Below are positions 53,649-61,552 of a stretch of DNA of 64,000 nt, piece after piece. The stretch lies in NCBI RefSeq assembly GCF_000380645.1, contig NZ_AQXZ01000015.1:62001-126000 (forward strand). Reading direction: 5' to 3'. Made by a program: the position numbers and the translations under genes. Source of the DNA: Smaragdicoccus niigatensis DSM 44881 = NBRC 103563. GTDB taxonomy: Bacteria > Actinomycetota > Actinomycetes > Mycobacteriales > Mycobacteriaceae. Within the stretch, counting starts at the first letter, position 1; each line of letters starts with the position of its first letter. The notes beneath the pieces are model-generated. The model did no database searches. It saw nothing but the letters and a program-made list of their open reading frames with translations, and was not told the DNA's origin.

Positions 53649-54103
53649 GCGACCCAACGGTCCACGAGCGCCGCCTCGACCTCCTCGACGGTCGGCATCC
53701 GGTCGACGTTCACCTTGAGCGCGATGTACTGGGCCTTCTTGTATCCGAGCTGCTCGAGGATCGCGTGGAAGACCTTCGCCATCTCCATGCGATCTTCGAC
53801 AACGGTCACGTGTGCGCGCTGCATACCCTCGCCAGTCGTGACGTCGATATCGGCGCCGCCGCGCAGGTTGTAGCGCCATTTCGCCCCGATGCTGGCGACA
53901 GTCCGGCCGTTGAGCTCGTGCCGCCCGATGAGCACGTCGAACTTCTTCCCCGACTTACGCCCGACGATGTGCACGATCATGAAGTTCTTGCCGACCTTCC
54001 GGCGCAGCGGCGACTTCAGAAGCAGCGTGATGACTCTGTTGGCGACGGCCTTCATGCGGTCCGGCGGGAAGAACGGCTCAACCGCGGGTGTCTCGGAGCT
54101 CAT
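53630..54103 (-). CDS. Deazaflavin (F420)-dependent nitroreductase family protein
   Basis: 157-residue protein of the DDN/FDOR-B split-barrel family, which uses reduced F420 to reduce quinones, nitro compounds or other substrates. Marks are F-M-I-V-H-I-V-G-R-K-S-G-K-K-F-D-V-L-I-G, I-G-A-K-W-R-Y-N-L-R (phosphate and F420 contacts) and the helical end. F420 is typical of this order. Transcribed alone; overlaps the pseudouridine synthase end. Substrate unknown. Confidence 0.85.
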   Translation of the reverse strand: MSSETPAVEPFFPPDRMKAVANRVITLLLKSPLRRKVGKNFMIVHIVGRKSGKKFDVLIGRHELNGRTVASIGAKWRYNLRGGADIDVTTGEGMQRAHVTVVEDRMEMAKVFHAILEQLGYKKAQYIALKVNVDRMPTVEEVEAALVDRWVAYFDFA

Positions 54104-54124
54104 GGCGGCGAATGTAGCACCGAG

Positions 54125-54556
54125 TTATTCGCCAGGACGCTGATCCACGTCGTAGCGAGTTCGCTCCGGTGCCCGCCGCCGACGAGGTGCCCGTCGCAGT
54201 GCCCGGCTGACCCCGGAGATCGTGCCGTAGACGCCGTCCGCGATCGTGTCGTGGATTTCGTGGACCACCTTGGTGACCGGCGCGGTCGCCGGGATCGCCT
54301 CGAGAATGCCGAACGGAATGTTGGCGATTGCATGGTGGGCCTGCTGGACGATCGAGTTCGTCACCTCGACACTCGCCGTCGTCGCTTCGAGCGCTTCCAG
54401 GGCAGCGGCCATCCGCGCGTTCTCGGCGATGATCGCCCGCAGTCGTCGAATCTCGGCCGTGGTTCGGGCGGTTTGCGCGCGCTGCTGGATCACTACTCGA
54501 CCGCCGGCACCCGTGAGGACGAGTGCGGCGAGGGTGAGAATCCAGCTAGCGGACAT
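54125..54556 (-). CDS. Membrane-anchored coiled-coil protein of unknown function
   Basis: 143-residue protein. Residues 1-20 form a membrane helix, followed by a coiled coil (residues about 25-62, rich in A, R, E: T-A-E-I-R-R-L-R-A-I-I-A-E-N-A-R). A more hydrophobic middle (NIPFGILEAIPATAPVTKVVHEIHD) and a strongly basic tail follow. It overlaps the upstream gene by 11 bp and shares its design, so the two may form a membrane complex. No known family recognised. Confidence 0.65.
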   Translation of the reverse strand: MSASWILTLAALVLTGAGGRVVIQQRAQTARTTAEIRRLRAIIAENARMAAALEALEATTASVEVTNSIVQQAHHAIANIPFGILEAIPATAPVTKVVHEIHDTIADGVYGTISGVSRALRRAPRRRRAPERTRYDVDQRPGE

Positions 54557-54905
54557 GAATCTTCACGTCCGCTTCGACGCCATGGCCGGCAAGTTGTTCG
54601 CGCAGAATTCCAGCGGCCTTGACGTACACGATCTGGTTGAGCAGGTTGGGCGCGACTGCTCCCGCGACCGGTGCCAACTTGTTCTCCGAGGCCGCCAACT
54701 CGCCTGGGTTGAGGATCTCGATGGTGATGAACCGGCCCCTCCCCGGCATCGCCGAGGCATCGGGACTCCGGACGGCTTCGGCACGCAGCGGAGCGACCGC
54801 GGCTTCGAGCTTGGCGTTCTGCTGACGGATCTTCATCGTTTGGGCGAAGAGCACCGCCAGCAGAACGGCGATACCGACCAAGACGATGAGGTGCACGATC
54901 TCCAC
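54546..54905 (-). CDS. Membrane-anchored protein of unknown function
   Basis: 119-residue protein. An N-terminal membrane helix (residues 4-22) is followed by a short coiled coil (KIRQQNAKLEAAVAPLRAE) and a compact alpha/beta domain (FITIEILNPGELAASENKLAPVAGAVAPNLLNQIVYVKAAG). GTG at 54905. Its end overlaps the next gene by 11 bp, indicating linked translation. I do not recognise the family. Confidence 0.65.
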   Translation of the reverse strand: MEIVHLIVLVGIAVLLAVLFAQTMKIRQQNAKLEAAVAPLRAEAVRSPDASAMPGRGRFITIEILNPGELAASENKLAPVAGAVAPNLLNQIVYVKAAGILREQLAGHGVEADVKIHVR

Positions 54906-54948
54906 CTCATCAGCCTAGGCCGTAATGGGACCCGGGGTCCCGGGAGAT

Positions 54949-56520
54949 TTACTTCAGGCCGATGCGCTTCATGAGCGACAGGCTCACGGTCATGGCCTGC
55001 GCGTACAGCTTGTCCGAGACGCCGGGCGGCGGCGCGATCGGGTGGATGCGCTGTGCGGCGATCGTCTGGGTGCTGACGTACTTGAGGATGCCCTCGGTTC
55101 CGTGACGACGGCCGCTGCCGGAGTCACCGAGACCACCCGACGGTGCGTCCACGCTGCCCCACGCGGCGGCGAAGCCTTCGTTGATGTTCACGGCGCCGGC
55201 CTTGATCTGCTCAGCGACCTTCCGGCCCTCGCTGACGTCGCTGGTGAAGACGCACGCATTGAGGCCGTACGTGGTGTCGTTCGCGCCGTCGATGGCCTCT
55301 TGGTCACTGCTGACCTTGTAGATCGAGACCACGGGGCCGAAGGTCTCCTCGCGGAAGACGGTCATGCCTTCCTTCACGCCTTCGAGCAGCGTCGGCTCGT
55401 AGAAGAACTGCCCGAGGTCCGGACGCGCCTTTCCACCGACGAGCACCCGGGCACCCTTCGCGACCGCGTCGTTCACGTGCTCGTTCACGGTGTCGAGCTG
55501 GCGGGAGAACGTCAAGGAGCCCATATCGCTGTTGAATTCCAGGTCCGAACCGAGAACCATGTCGTTGATCTCGCTCACAAACGCCGCGACGAAGTCGTCG
55601 TAGACGTCCTCGTGGACATATGCGCGCTCCATCGACTCACACAGCTGCCCTGCGTTCGCGAAGCAGGCGCGGATGGCGTGCTTGGCGGCGGACTTGACGT
55701 CGGCATCGGCGCGAACCACCATCGGGTTCTTTCCGCCGAGCTCGAGCGAGCAGCCGATCAGACGGCTCGCGGCCTGCTGCGCGACGGTCTTTCCGGTCGC
55801 GGTCGAACCGGTGTAGTCAACGAAGTCGGTGCGCTTGATGAGCTCGTCGCCGATGACCCGGCCACGACCAAGGACTGCCTGCCACAAGCCGGCCGGCAAA
55901 CCCGCCCGCTCGGCGAGTTCAATCGCATAAAGGGCGGTGAGCGCGGTCTGGTTGTCCGGACGCGAGATGACCGCGTTACCTGCGATGAGTGCCGGCAGCG
56001 CGTCCGACGCGGACAGCGCCAGCGGGTAGTTCCACGGCGAGATGACCGTCACGACACCCTTGGGTCGACGGATCTCCTCGGCCTGGGTCAGCAGCGGAAT
56101 CGCGCCGCCGCGGCTCTTCTTGCTGAGCAGCCCCGGTGCGACCTTGCAGTAGTAGCGAGAGTTGTTCGCCACGTCCAGCACCTCGTCGAACGCGTGCAGA
56201 CGCGACTTCCCCGACTCGGTCTGGAGAATGTCGAGCATCGTCTTCTGCTCGCTCAGGATGAGGTCGTGGAACTTGCTGAAGATGGCAACGCGCTTCGAGA
56301 CGGGAAGCTCAGCCCATTCCTTCTGCGCGCGACGGGCGGTCGCGAAGGCGGCGTCGATGTCGTCGATGGAGGACTGCGGCAGATTGCCAATCTTCTTGCC
56401 GGTTGCGGGCGCGAAAACTTCGACCGATGGCGCACCGCCCGCAATGGCACGGGAAGTCAGCCGCTCAACGAGATCCGACGGGAGAGCCGTTTCGGTCGTC
56501 TGCTGCGGTGCAGTTGTCAT
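54949..56520 (-). CDS. gabD2: Succinate-semialdehyde dehydrogenase (NADP+)
   Basis: 523-residue aldehyde dehydrogenase. The catalytic cysteine is in N-A-G-Q-L-C-E-S-M-E-R, the general base glutamate in L-E-L-G-G-K-N-P-M-V, and the cofactor motif in F-V-D-Y-T-G-S-T-A-T-G. It resembles mycobacterial GabD2 along its length, so it likely oxidises succinate semialdehyde to succinate, joining GABA or 2-oxoglutarate decarboxylation routes to the citric acid cycle. The divergent TetR gene and palindromes between them suggest that it is repressed until an aldehyde or related inducer appears. Confidence 0.88.
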   Translation of the reverse strand: MTTAPQQTTETALPSDLVERLTSRAIAGGAPSVEVFAPATGKKIGNLPQSSIDDIDAAFATARRAQKEWAELPVSKRVAIFSKFHDLILSEQKTMLDILQTESGKSRLHAFDEVLDVANNSRYYCKVAPGLLSKKSRGGAIPLLTQAEEIRRPKGVVTVISPWNYPLALSASDALPALIAGNAVISRPDNQTALTALYAIELAERAGLPAGLWQAVLGRGRVIGDELIKRTDFVDYTGSTATGKTVAQQAASRLIGCSLELGGKNPMVVRADADVKSAAKHAIRACFANAGQLCESMERAYVHEDVYDDFVAAFVSEINDMVLGSDLEFNSDMGSLTFSRQLDTVNEHVNDAVAKGARVLVGGKARPDLGQFFYEPTLLEGVKEGMTVFREETFGPVVSIYKVSSDQEAIDGANDTTYGLNACVFTSDVSEGRKVAEQIKAGAVNINEGFAAAWGSVDAPSGGLGDSGSGRRHGTEGILKYVSTQTIAAQRIHPIAPPPGVSDKLYAQAMTVSLSLMKRIGLK

Positions 56521-56536
56521 CTTCGACAGTCCTTAG

Positions 56537-56629
56537 TGTTCGGAACATTGTTGGTTGTGCGGGAACACAGTGCCGGGGCGGAAATCGTGTTCGGCAGAAC
56601 ATTTCCTTAACAGCGGTGTTCGTCTAACA
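56537..56629. promoter_or_regulatory. Cluster of TGTTC/GAACA palindromes (TetR operators)
   Basis: TGTTCGGAACA at 56537-56547 and TGTTCGGCAGAACA at 56588-56601 are perfect palindromes with 1-bp and 4-bp centres. TGTTCGTCTAACA at 56617-56629 is a weaker third copy. All lie between the divergent gabD2 and TetR genes. They are good candidates for TetR operator sites controlling both genes. Confidence 0.65.
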
Positions 56630-56657
56630 GTGATGTTAAGTTAAACGCGGTGAATCC

Positions 56658-57350
56658 ATGAGTGTCAAGCAACCCACCCCGAAACGCGGCAGGCGTCCAC
56701 AGTCCGCCGCGGAGTCTGATCGCGTCCGTGCTCATATCGTGTCAGCTGCGGGAGAAGTGTTTGCCGAATTCGGCTCGCGAGGCTGCAACGTTGCCCGAAT
56801 CATTGAACGCGCCGAGATCGCCCGGCCGACGTTCTACCGATATTTCGCCAACGCGATCGAGCCGCTGAACGTCTTGCTCGACGACTCCGACGAAGCGTTG
56901 GTGAGAGGCGTCGCCGCGGCGGTCGCGAGCACCGACGACTCGATCGAGATGGGCATTCGGGTCATCGACGCCTACCTGGAATGGGCGCACACGCGCGGGA
57001 GCGTGCTGCGGCCGCTGTTCGCCGAGCTGTATGACCTCTCTTCTCCGGTGTGCGCACACCGGGAACGCGCCCTGGACCTGATCCGAAAGCTCATCGTCGA
57101 GAAGACCGTCGAACTCGGGCGGCCGGCGCCGAGCCCACTGGTCCTGGACTCCATGCTCAACGCCTGCGAGTTCGTCGTCTTCCGCGTTCTTTCCGAGGGC
57201 CTCCAAGACACGGAATCGCTTGCGGAAGCACGCATCACGATGATCCGGATGGCTCTGGTCACGGTGGGCAACACCGACGACATCGCGCGCGCGTTGACTG
57301 TGCCGGGTCTTTTTCTCGCACCTCCAACTCCAGGCGACCAAGCCTCCTAA
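56658..57350 (+). CDS. TetR family transcriptional regulator
   Basis: 230-residue repressor. The DNA-binding domain covers residues about 18-65, with I-V-S-A-A-G-E-V-F-A-E-F-G-S-R-G-C-N-V-A-R-I-I-E-R-A-E-I-A-R-P-T-F-Y-R-Y-F-A-N. The C-terminal ligand domain is typical in length. It is divergent from gabD2 with palindromes in between, and 38 bp before the thiolase gene on its own strand, so it may control both amino-acid or fatty-acid genes. Inducer unknown. Confidence 0.9.
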   Translation: MSVKQPTPKRGRRPQSAAESDRVRAHIVSAAGEVFAEFGSRGCNVARIIERAEIARPTFYRYFANAIEPLNVLLDDSDEALVRGVAAAVASTDDSIEMGIRVIDAYLEWAHTRGSVLRPLFAELYDLSSPVCAHRERALDLIRKLIVEKTVELGRPAPSPLVLDSMLNACEFVVFRVLSEGLQDTESLAEARITMIRMALVTVGNTDDIARALTVPGLFLAPPTPGDQAS

Positions 57351-57388
57351 TGTGAGGGGCGACAGTCCCATCGTTCAGGAGGTCCGCC

Positions 57389-58606
57389 GTGACCGAAGCC
57401 GTCATCGTTTCCATTGCCCGATCCCCGATCGGCCGGGCCTTCAAGGGTTCGCTCAAGGACATGCGCGCGGACGACCTCACGACGCAGATGGTGCAGGCGG
57501 CGCTCGACAAGGTTCCGGCGCTGGACCCGAAGGACATCACCGACCTCATGCTCGGCTGTGGCCTGCCCGGTGGCGAGCAAGGCAACAACCTCGGTCGAGT
57601 CGTCGCGGTGCAGCTCGGCATGGACCACCTCCCCGGTACGACCATCACGCGCTACTGCTCGTCGTCGCTACAGACGACCCGCATGGCGTTCCACGCAATC
57701 AAGGCCGGTGAAGGCTCCGCGTACATCTCGGCCGGCGTCGAAACTGTGTCGCGTTTCATGAAGGGCAACTCGGACTCGCTGCCGGATACCCGGAACCCGC
57801 TCTTCCACGACGCCGAGGCGCGCACGAAGGCCGCCGAGGCCGGTGGTGTGAAGTGGCATGACCCGCGCGACGACGGCCAGATCCCCGACATCTACATCGC
57901 CATGGGACAGACCGCGGAGAACGTCGTCACGATCACCGGCATCTCCCGCGAGGAGCAGGACCGCTGGGGTGTCCAGTCGCAGAACCGCGCCGAGGCCGCG
58001 ATCAACGCCGGTTTCTTCGAGCGCGAAATCACGCCCGTGAAGCTGCCCGATGGCTCGACCGTCTCCAAGGACGACGGCCCGCGCGCAGGCACCACCTACG
58101 AGGCTGTCTCGCAGCTCAAGCCAGTGTTCCGGCCGGACGGCACGGTCACCGCCGGTAATGCGTGTCCGCTCAACGACGGTGCAGCGGCGCTCGTCATCAT
58201 GAGCGACAAACGGGCCAAGGACCTCGGACTGACGCCGTTGGCGCGAATCGCGGGTACCTCAGTCACCGGCCTGTCGCCGGAGATCATGGGCCTCGGCCCC
58301 ATCGGCGCCATCCGAGCCGTTCTCAAGCAGACGGGAATGTCGATCGAGGACATCGACCTCTTCGAGATCAACGAGGCCTTCGCGGTCCAGGTCATCGGAT
58401 CGGCGCGGGAGCTCAACATCGATCCGGAGAAGCTCAACGTCTCCGGTGGTGCCATCGCGCTCGGTCACCCGTTCGGCATGACCGGTGCTCGCATCACCGC
58501 GACGCTGCTCAACAACCTGCAGACGCAGGACAAGCAGTTCGGCATCGAGTCCATGTGCGTCGGCGGCGGCATGGGAATGGCGATGGTGCTGGAGCGGCTC
58601 AGCTGA
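57389..58606 (+). CDS. Acetyl-CoA C-acyltransferase (thiolase)
   Basis: 405-residue thiolase for beta-oxidation or its reverse. The nucleophilic cysteine is C90 in R-Y-C-S-S-S-L-Q; the second set is N-E-A-F-A-V-Q, G-G-A-I-A-L-G-H-P-F-G-M-T-G-A-R and the final C-V-G-G-G-M-G. AGGAGG lies before the GTG start. It starts 38 bp after TetR and precedes an acyl-CoA ligase; together they suggest fatty-acid or side-chain breakdown. The exact chain length is not known. Confidence 0.92.
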   Translation: MTEAVIVSIARSPIGRAFKGSLKDMRADDLTTQMVQAALDKVPALDPKDITDLMLGCGLPGGEQGNNLGRVVAVQLGMDHLPGTTITRYCSSSLQTTRMAFHAIKAGEGSAYISAGVETVSRFMKGNSDSLPDTRNPLFHDAEARTKAAEAGGVKWHDPRDDGQIPDIYIAMGQTAENVVTITGISREEQDRWGVQSQNRAEAAINAGFFEREITPVKLPDGSTVSKDDGPRAGTTYEAVSQLKPVFRPDGTVTAGNACPLNDGAAALVIMSDKRAKDLGLTPLARIAGTSVTGLSPEIMGLGPIGAIRAVLKQTGMSIEDIDLFEINEAFAVQVIGSARELNIDPEKLNVSGGAIALGHPFGMTGARITATLLNNLQTQDKQFGIESMCVGGGMGMAMVLERLS

Positions 58607-58670
58607 CCAGTTCGGTCGCGCAGACATCGGGCCGTGCGCTATTGCCTCCAGCGGGGCGGGCACATATCGT

Positions 58671-58701
58671 GCTATGTGAATTTCCATTAATTTGACATAG
58701 C
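58671..58701. promoter_or_regulatory. Inverted repeat and TTGACA in the acyl-CoA ligase promoter
   Basis: GCTATGT (58671-58677) and ACATAGC (58695-58701) are perfect inverse copies, 17 bp apart, in a clearly AT-rich stretch. TTGACA at 58692-58697 could be a -35 element that overlaps the right arm. The -10 is weak. A repressor binding here would block the ligase gene. Confidence 0.5.
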
Positions 58702-58742
58702 TCGTTGCCGATCATCGCTTCAGGCACGCTCGAAGGAACCCC

Positions 58743-60287
58743 ATGCACCTCACCCAGTCGCTGCACCGCGCCGTGCAGCAGCGCCCCAACGCCATTGCCA
58801 CCATCTATGGCAATCGGAAGCGCACGGTTGCCGAGTCTGCCGATCGGATCGCGCGGTTCGCGGGTGCCCTCCGAACGCTTGGGGTGAGCAAGGGCGACCG
58901 CGTTGCGATTCTGGCGCTCAACAGCGATCGGTACCACGAGTACTTCTTCGCGGTGCCGTGGCTGGGCGGCGTCGTCAACCCGGTCAACATCCGCTGGAGC
59001 CCCGCGGAGATCGTCTACTCGCTGCAGGATTCGGACACGAAGGTCCTCCTCGTTGACGATGCCTTCGCACGGGCCCTGCCCGCAATCACCGCACAGCATG
59101 AACTCGAGCGCGTCATCTTCATCGGCGACGGTGAAGCGCCCGCGGGCACACTCGACTACGAAACTTTGGTGAGCGCTGCCGACCCGATCGAGGACACCGA
59201 GACGGGCGGCGACGAACTGCTCGGAATCTTCTACACCGGCGGAACGACAGGCTTCCCCAAGGGCGTGATGCTGAGCCACAACAACGTGGTCACCTCGGCC
59301 CTCGGCGGGGCGGCCACCACCGACCTCGTGATCCGCGGCGGAAACCTGCTCCACGCTGCACCGATGTTCCACCTCGCGGATTTCGCAGCCTGGAACCTCG
59401 GCAACATCTGCGGGTCGACGCACGTGATCGTCCCGATGTTCACACCCGGCGGAGTTCTGAAAGCCATCGCGGACCACCAGGTCACCGACTCGCTGCTCGT
59501 CCCGACGATGATCCAGATGCTCATCGACGATCCGTCCGTCGCACAATTCGACACGACGAGTCTTCGCCGAGTCCTCTACGGCGCCTCCCCGATCTCCGAG
59601 GCAGTCCTTCAGCGCGCACAGAAGACGTTCCCCGCGGCCGAATTCGCACAGGCCTACGGAATGACCGAGTTGTCACCGATCGCGACACTGCTCACTGCCG
59701 AAGACCACAAGCGTCCCGAACTGCTACGCGCCGCTGGCCGTGCGGTTGCGCACGCCGAGGTTCGCATCGTCGACGACGCAGGCAACGAGGTTCCCCGCGG
59801 CACTGTGGGCGAAATCGTCGTCAGCGGCGACAACGTCATGCTCGGTTACTGGAACAAGCCAGAGGCGACGGCCGAAGCCATCCGAAACGGCTGGATGCAC
59901 ACGGGCGACGGCGGCTACATGGACGAGAACGGCTACGTCTTCGTGGTCGACCGCATCAAGGACATGATCGTCACTGGCGGGGAGAACGTCTACAGCGCCG
60001 AGGTCGAGAACGCCCTGGCGAAGCACTCGGCGATCGCGCAGTGCGCGGTCATCGGCATCCCCGACGCCGAGTGGGGCGAACGGGTGCATGCCGTAATCGT
60101 CCTGGCGCCCGGACAGACCGCCACTGCCGAAGAATTAAGCACGCACTGCAAGACGCTCATCGCCAACTACAAGGTCCCGCGCAGTGCCGAGTTCGTCGAC
60201 GCCCTACCTGTTTCGGGCGCCGGCAAGATCCTCAAACGCGAACTACGCAAGCCGTATTGGGAAAACGTTTCCAGCGGAGTTTCCTAG
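58743..60287 (+). CDS. Acyl-CoA synthetase (fatty-acid-CoA ligase)
   Basis: 514-residue AMP-forming ligase. The P-loop-like motif Y-T-G-G-T-T-G-F-P-K-G-V-M lies near residues 164-176; A-Y-G-M-T-E and the hinge D-R-I-K-D-M-I-V-T-G-G-E-N-V-Y follow; the catalytic lysine is in G-A-G-K-I-L-K-R. Medium to long fatty acids or aromatic acids are possible substrates. ATG at 58743 with GAAGGAA upstream. With the thiolase before it, it suggests lipid degradation. Its own promoter region is AT-rich. Confidence 0.92.
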   Translation: MHLTQSLHRAVQQRPNAIATIYGNRKRTVAESADRIARFAGALRTLGVSKGDRVAILALNSDRYHEYFFAVPWLGGVVNPVNIRWSPAEIVYSLQDSDTKVLLVDDAFARALPAITAQHELERVIFIGDGEAPAGTLDYETLVSAADPIEDTETGGDELLGIFYTGGTTGFPKGVMLSHNNVVTSALGGAATTDLVIRGGNLLHAAPMFHLADFAAWNLGNICGSTHVIVPMFTPGGVLKAIADHQVTDSLLVPTMIQMLIDDPSVAQFDTTSLRRVLYGASPISEAVLQRAQKTFPAAEFAQAYGMTELSPIATLLTAEDHKRPELLRAAGRAVAHAEVRIVDDAGNEVPRGTVGEIVVSGDNVMLGYWNKPEATAEAIRNGWMHTGDGGYMDENGYVFVVDRIKDMIVTGGENVYSAEVENALAKHSAIAQCAVIGIPDAEWGERVHAVIVLAPGQTATAEELSTHCKTLIANYKVPRSAEFVDALPVSGAGKILKRELRKPYWENVSSGVS

Positions 60288-60298
60288 GGCGCCCAGCA

Positions 60299-60323
60299 GT
60301 TTCCATGAGCTGACCCCGGGTAC
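60299..60323 (+). promoter_or_regulatory. SigF/SigB-type stress promoter
   Basis: GTTT (60299-60302), 15 bases, then GGGTAC (60318-60323). This fits the mycobacterial SigF and related SigB consensus GTTT-N15..17-GGGTA. It lies 35 bp before the gene at 60358, and an alike element precedes the paralog at 61071. Confidence 0.6.
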
Positions 60324-60357
60324 TCGTCTGTTGCCAACCAAACCGGGAGGTCAACAA

Positions 60358-60954
60358 ATGGTTGTCTTGGGTCTGCTCATTCTCATTCTTTCCGTCGTCG
60401 TCGGGGTCGGGGTCATCTTGATGCCGGACAACAACGACGCCGCCGACACCCTCACGGTGTTCGGCTTTCACGTCGACCTGTCGCAAGCCGGAGTGTTCAT
60501 CTTCGGTGCGGCCGTCGGTGCGCTCGCTCTGCTCGGCCTAGCCCTGATGCTCAGCGCCCTACGACGTTCGAGCCATCGGCGTAAGGCCGCCGAACTCGAC
60601 CACTATCGGCATGACGCCGAATCCGCGCGGCAGGAGCGCGACGAACTGCTCGAGGCACGCGAGCGTCAACTCGAGCAGGAACGCGAGCTCCACGCCCGGC
60701 ACGAGCGGGAACTTCGCGAGGTGCGAGAAACAAGCACCACCCCCGAGGCCCTCGAGGATGCGCCGAGAGCCAGGGATACGCGGGAGCCCCGTTTAGACGA
60801 GCCAACGACCGTGACGTCTTCTCGCCGCGAGTCGGTCGAAGACACTCGTCGGGCCGTCCCGGAATCGCGCCAGCCTGCCGTCCACACCGACGACAGCGGG
60901 CACAAGGAAGGGCTCTGGCACCGTCTGACGCATAGCCCAGCCCATCGATCCTGA
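60358..60954 (+). CDS. Membrane protein with cytoplasmic coiled-coil tail, paralog 1
   Basis: 198-residue protein. Two membrane helices (residues 1-21 and about 43-66) surround a short loop; the remainder is a charged coiled coil (R-H-D-A-E-S-A-R-Q-E-R-D-E-L-L-E-A-R-E-R) and a disordered acidic/basic tail ending G-L-W-H-R-L-T-H-S-P-A-H. GGGAGG precedes the ATG at 60358. It is paralogous to the gene at 61071 (same two helices, tail ending W-W-H-R-F-S-H). A stress-type promoter lies upstream. The layout is LapA-like, but the family is not certain. Confidence 0.72.
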   Translation: MVVLGLLILILSVVVGVGVILMPDNNDAADTLTVFGFHVDLSQAGVFIFGAAVGALALLGLALMLSALRRSSHRRKAAELDHYRHDAESARQERDELLEARERQLEQERELHARHERELREVRETSTTPEALEDAPRARDTREPRLDEPTTVTSSRRESVEDTRRAVPESRQPAVHTDDSGHKEGLWHRLTHSPAHRS

Positions 60955-60971
60955 TCCTGAATTCACCCGGG

Positions 60972-60996
60972 AGCCGCCGACATTCGTTCGGCGGCT
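60972..60996 (+). terminator. Hairpin terminator between the two paralogs
   Basis: AGCCGCCGA (60972-60980) pairs with TCGGCGGCT (60988-60996), loop 7 bases, followed by TTCCGTCTTT. It closes the first paralog's transcript before the second promoter. Confidence 0.78.
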
Positions 60997-61008
60997 TCCG
61001 TCTTTGGC

Positions 61009-61033
61009 GTTCAAATAGGCACGAACCGGGTAC
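61009..61033 (+). promoter_or_regulatory. SigF/SigB-type stress promoter before paralog 2
   Basis: GTTC (61009-61012), 15 bases, then GGGTAC (61028-61033), 37 bp before the start at 61071. Same spacing and same -10 as the promoter at 60299. Confidence 0.55.
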
Positions 61034-61070
61034 CCGAGACAAGACAGATCGTCGAGGCATTGGAGCTGTC

Positions 61071-61484
61071 ATGGTTATTTTGGGATTACTCGTACTCGTC
61101 GCCGCAGTCGTCGCCGGAGTCGGCGTCTGGTTCAACAGCATGAACGAACACAGCGCGGACGTCGCCGTCTTCAACTGGATGCTGAGCGGTCAGATGAATC
61201 AGATCGTCATCATCGGCATGCTGGTCGGCGCACTGGGCATGCTCGGACTCATGATGGTCGTTGGTCGCACGTCTGCTATCGCGGGCGATCGCCGGGCCAC
61301 CCGACGTGAGCTGCGGGAAATTAACCGCGAGAACAAGATGATGCGCAAGGACCGGGATCGCCTCGCGCGGGAGAACCGCGATCTTGCACAGACCACAGCT
61401 GTACGCGACGAACCGGGTTACGTGGCAGCGCCGCGGCACCACTGGTGGCACCGGTTCTCCCACCGTCAGCCAACGCACGCATGA
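61071..61484 (+). CDS. Membrane protein with coiled-coil tail, paralog 2
   Basis: 137-residue protein with two membrane helices (residues 1-20 and about 41-65) and a basic coiled coil (R-A-T-R-R-E-L-R-E-I-N-R-E-N-K-M-M-R-K-D-R-D-R-L). The histidine-rich end R-H-H-W-W-H-R-F-S-H matches that of paralog 1 in kind. ATG at 61071. It is separated from paralog 1 by a terminator and has its own stress-type promoter, so the two are controlled alike but separately. The function is unknown; an envelope-stress role is inferred. Confidence 0.72.
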   Translation: MVILGLLVLVAAVVAGVGVWFNSMNEHSADVAVFNWMLSGQMNQIVIIGMLVGALGMLGLMMVVGRTSAIAGDRRATRRELREINRENKMMRKDRDRLARENRDLAQTTAVRDEPGYVAAPRHHWWHRFSHRQPTHA

Positions 61485-61494
61485 TCACCCCTTG

Positions 61495-61541
61495 ACTTTC
61501 CTATGAGGAAAGTGGCAGCCTTACTTTCCAGACAGGAAAGT
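61495..61541. promoter_or_regulatory. Twin palindromic operators ACTTTCC-N5-GGAAAGT
   Basis: Two perfect copies, at 61495-61513 and 61523-61541, with 7-bp arms and 5-bp centres that differ in sequence (TATGA and AGACA). Their centres are 28 bp apart, so a regulator may bind both on nearly the same face of the helix. The second ends 11 bp before the start at 61553. The best candidate binder is the winged-helix protein encoded at 62014. Confidence 0.8.
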
Positions 61542-61552
61542 GAGGTAATGCC

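Noticed and set aside
53129-54622. Plus-strand frame of 497 codons across the pseudouridine synthase end, the deazaflavin-type gene and the next gene
   Set aside because: It runs out of frame through three well-supported genes and has low-complexity, arginine-rich content.
54925-56610. Plus-strand frame of 561 codons opposite gabD2
   Set aside because: The minus strand encodes a complete aldehyde dehydrogenase with its active-site motifs. The plus frame has no recognisable domain.
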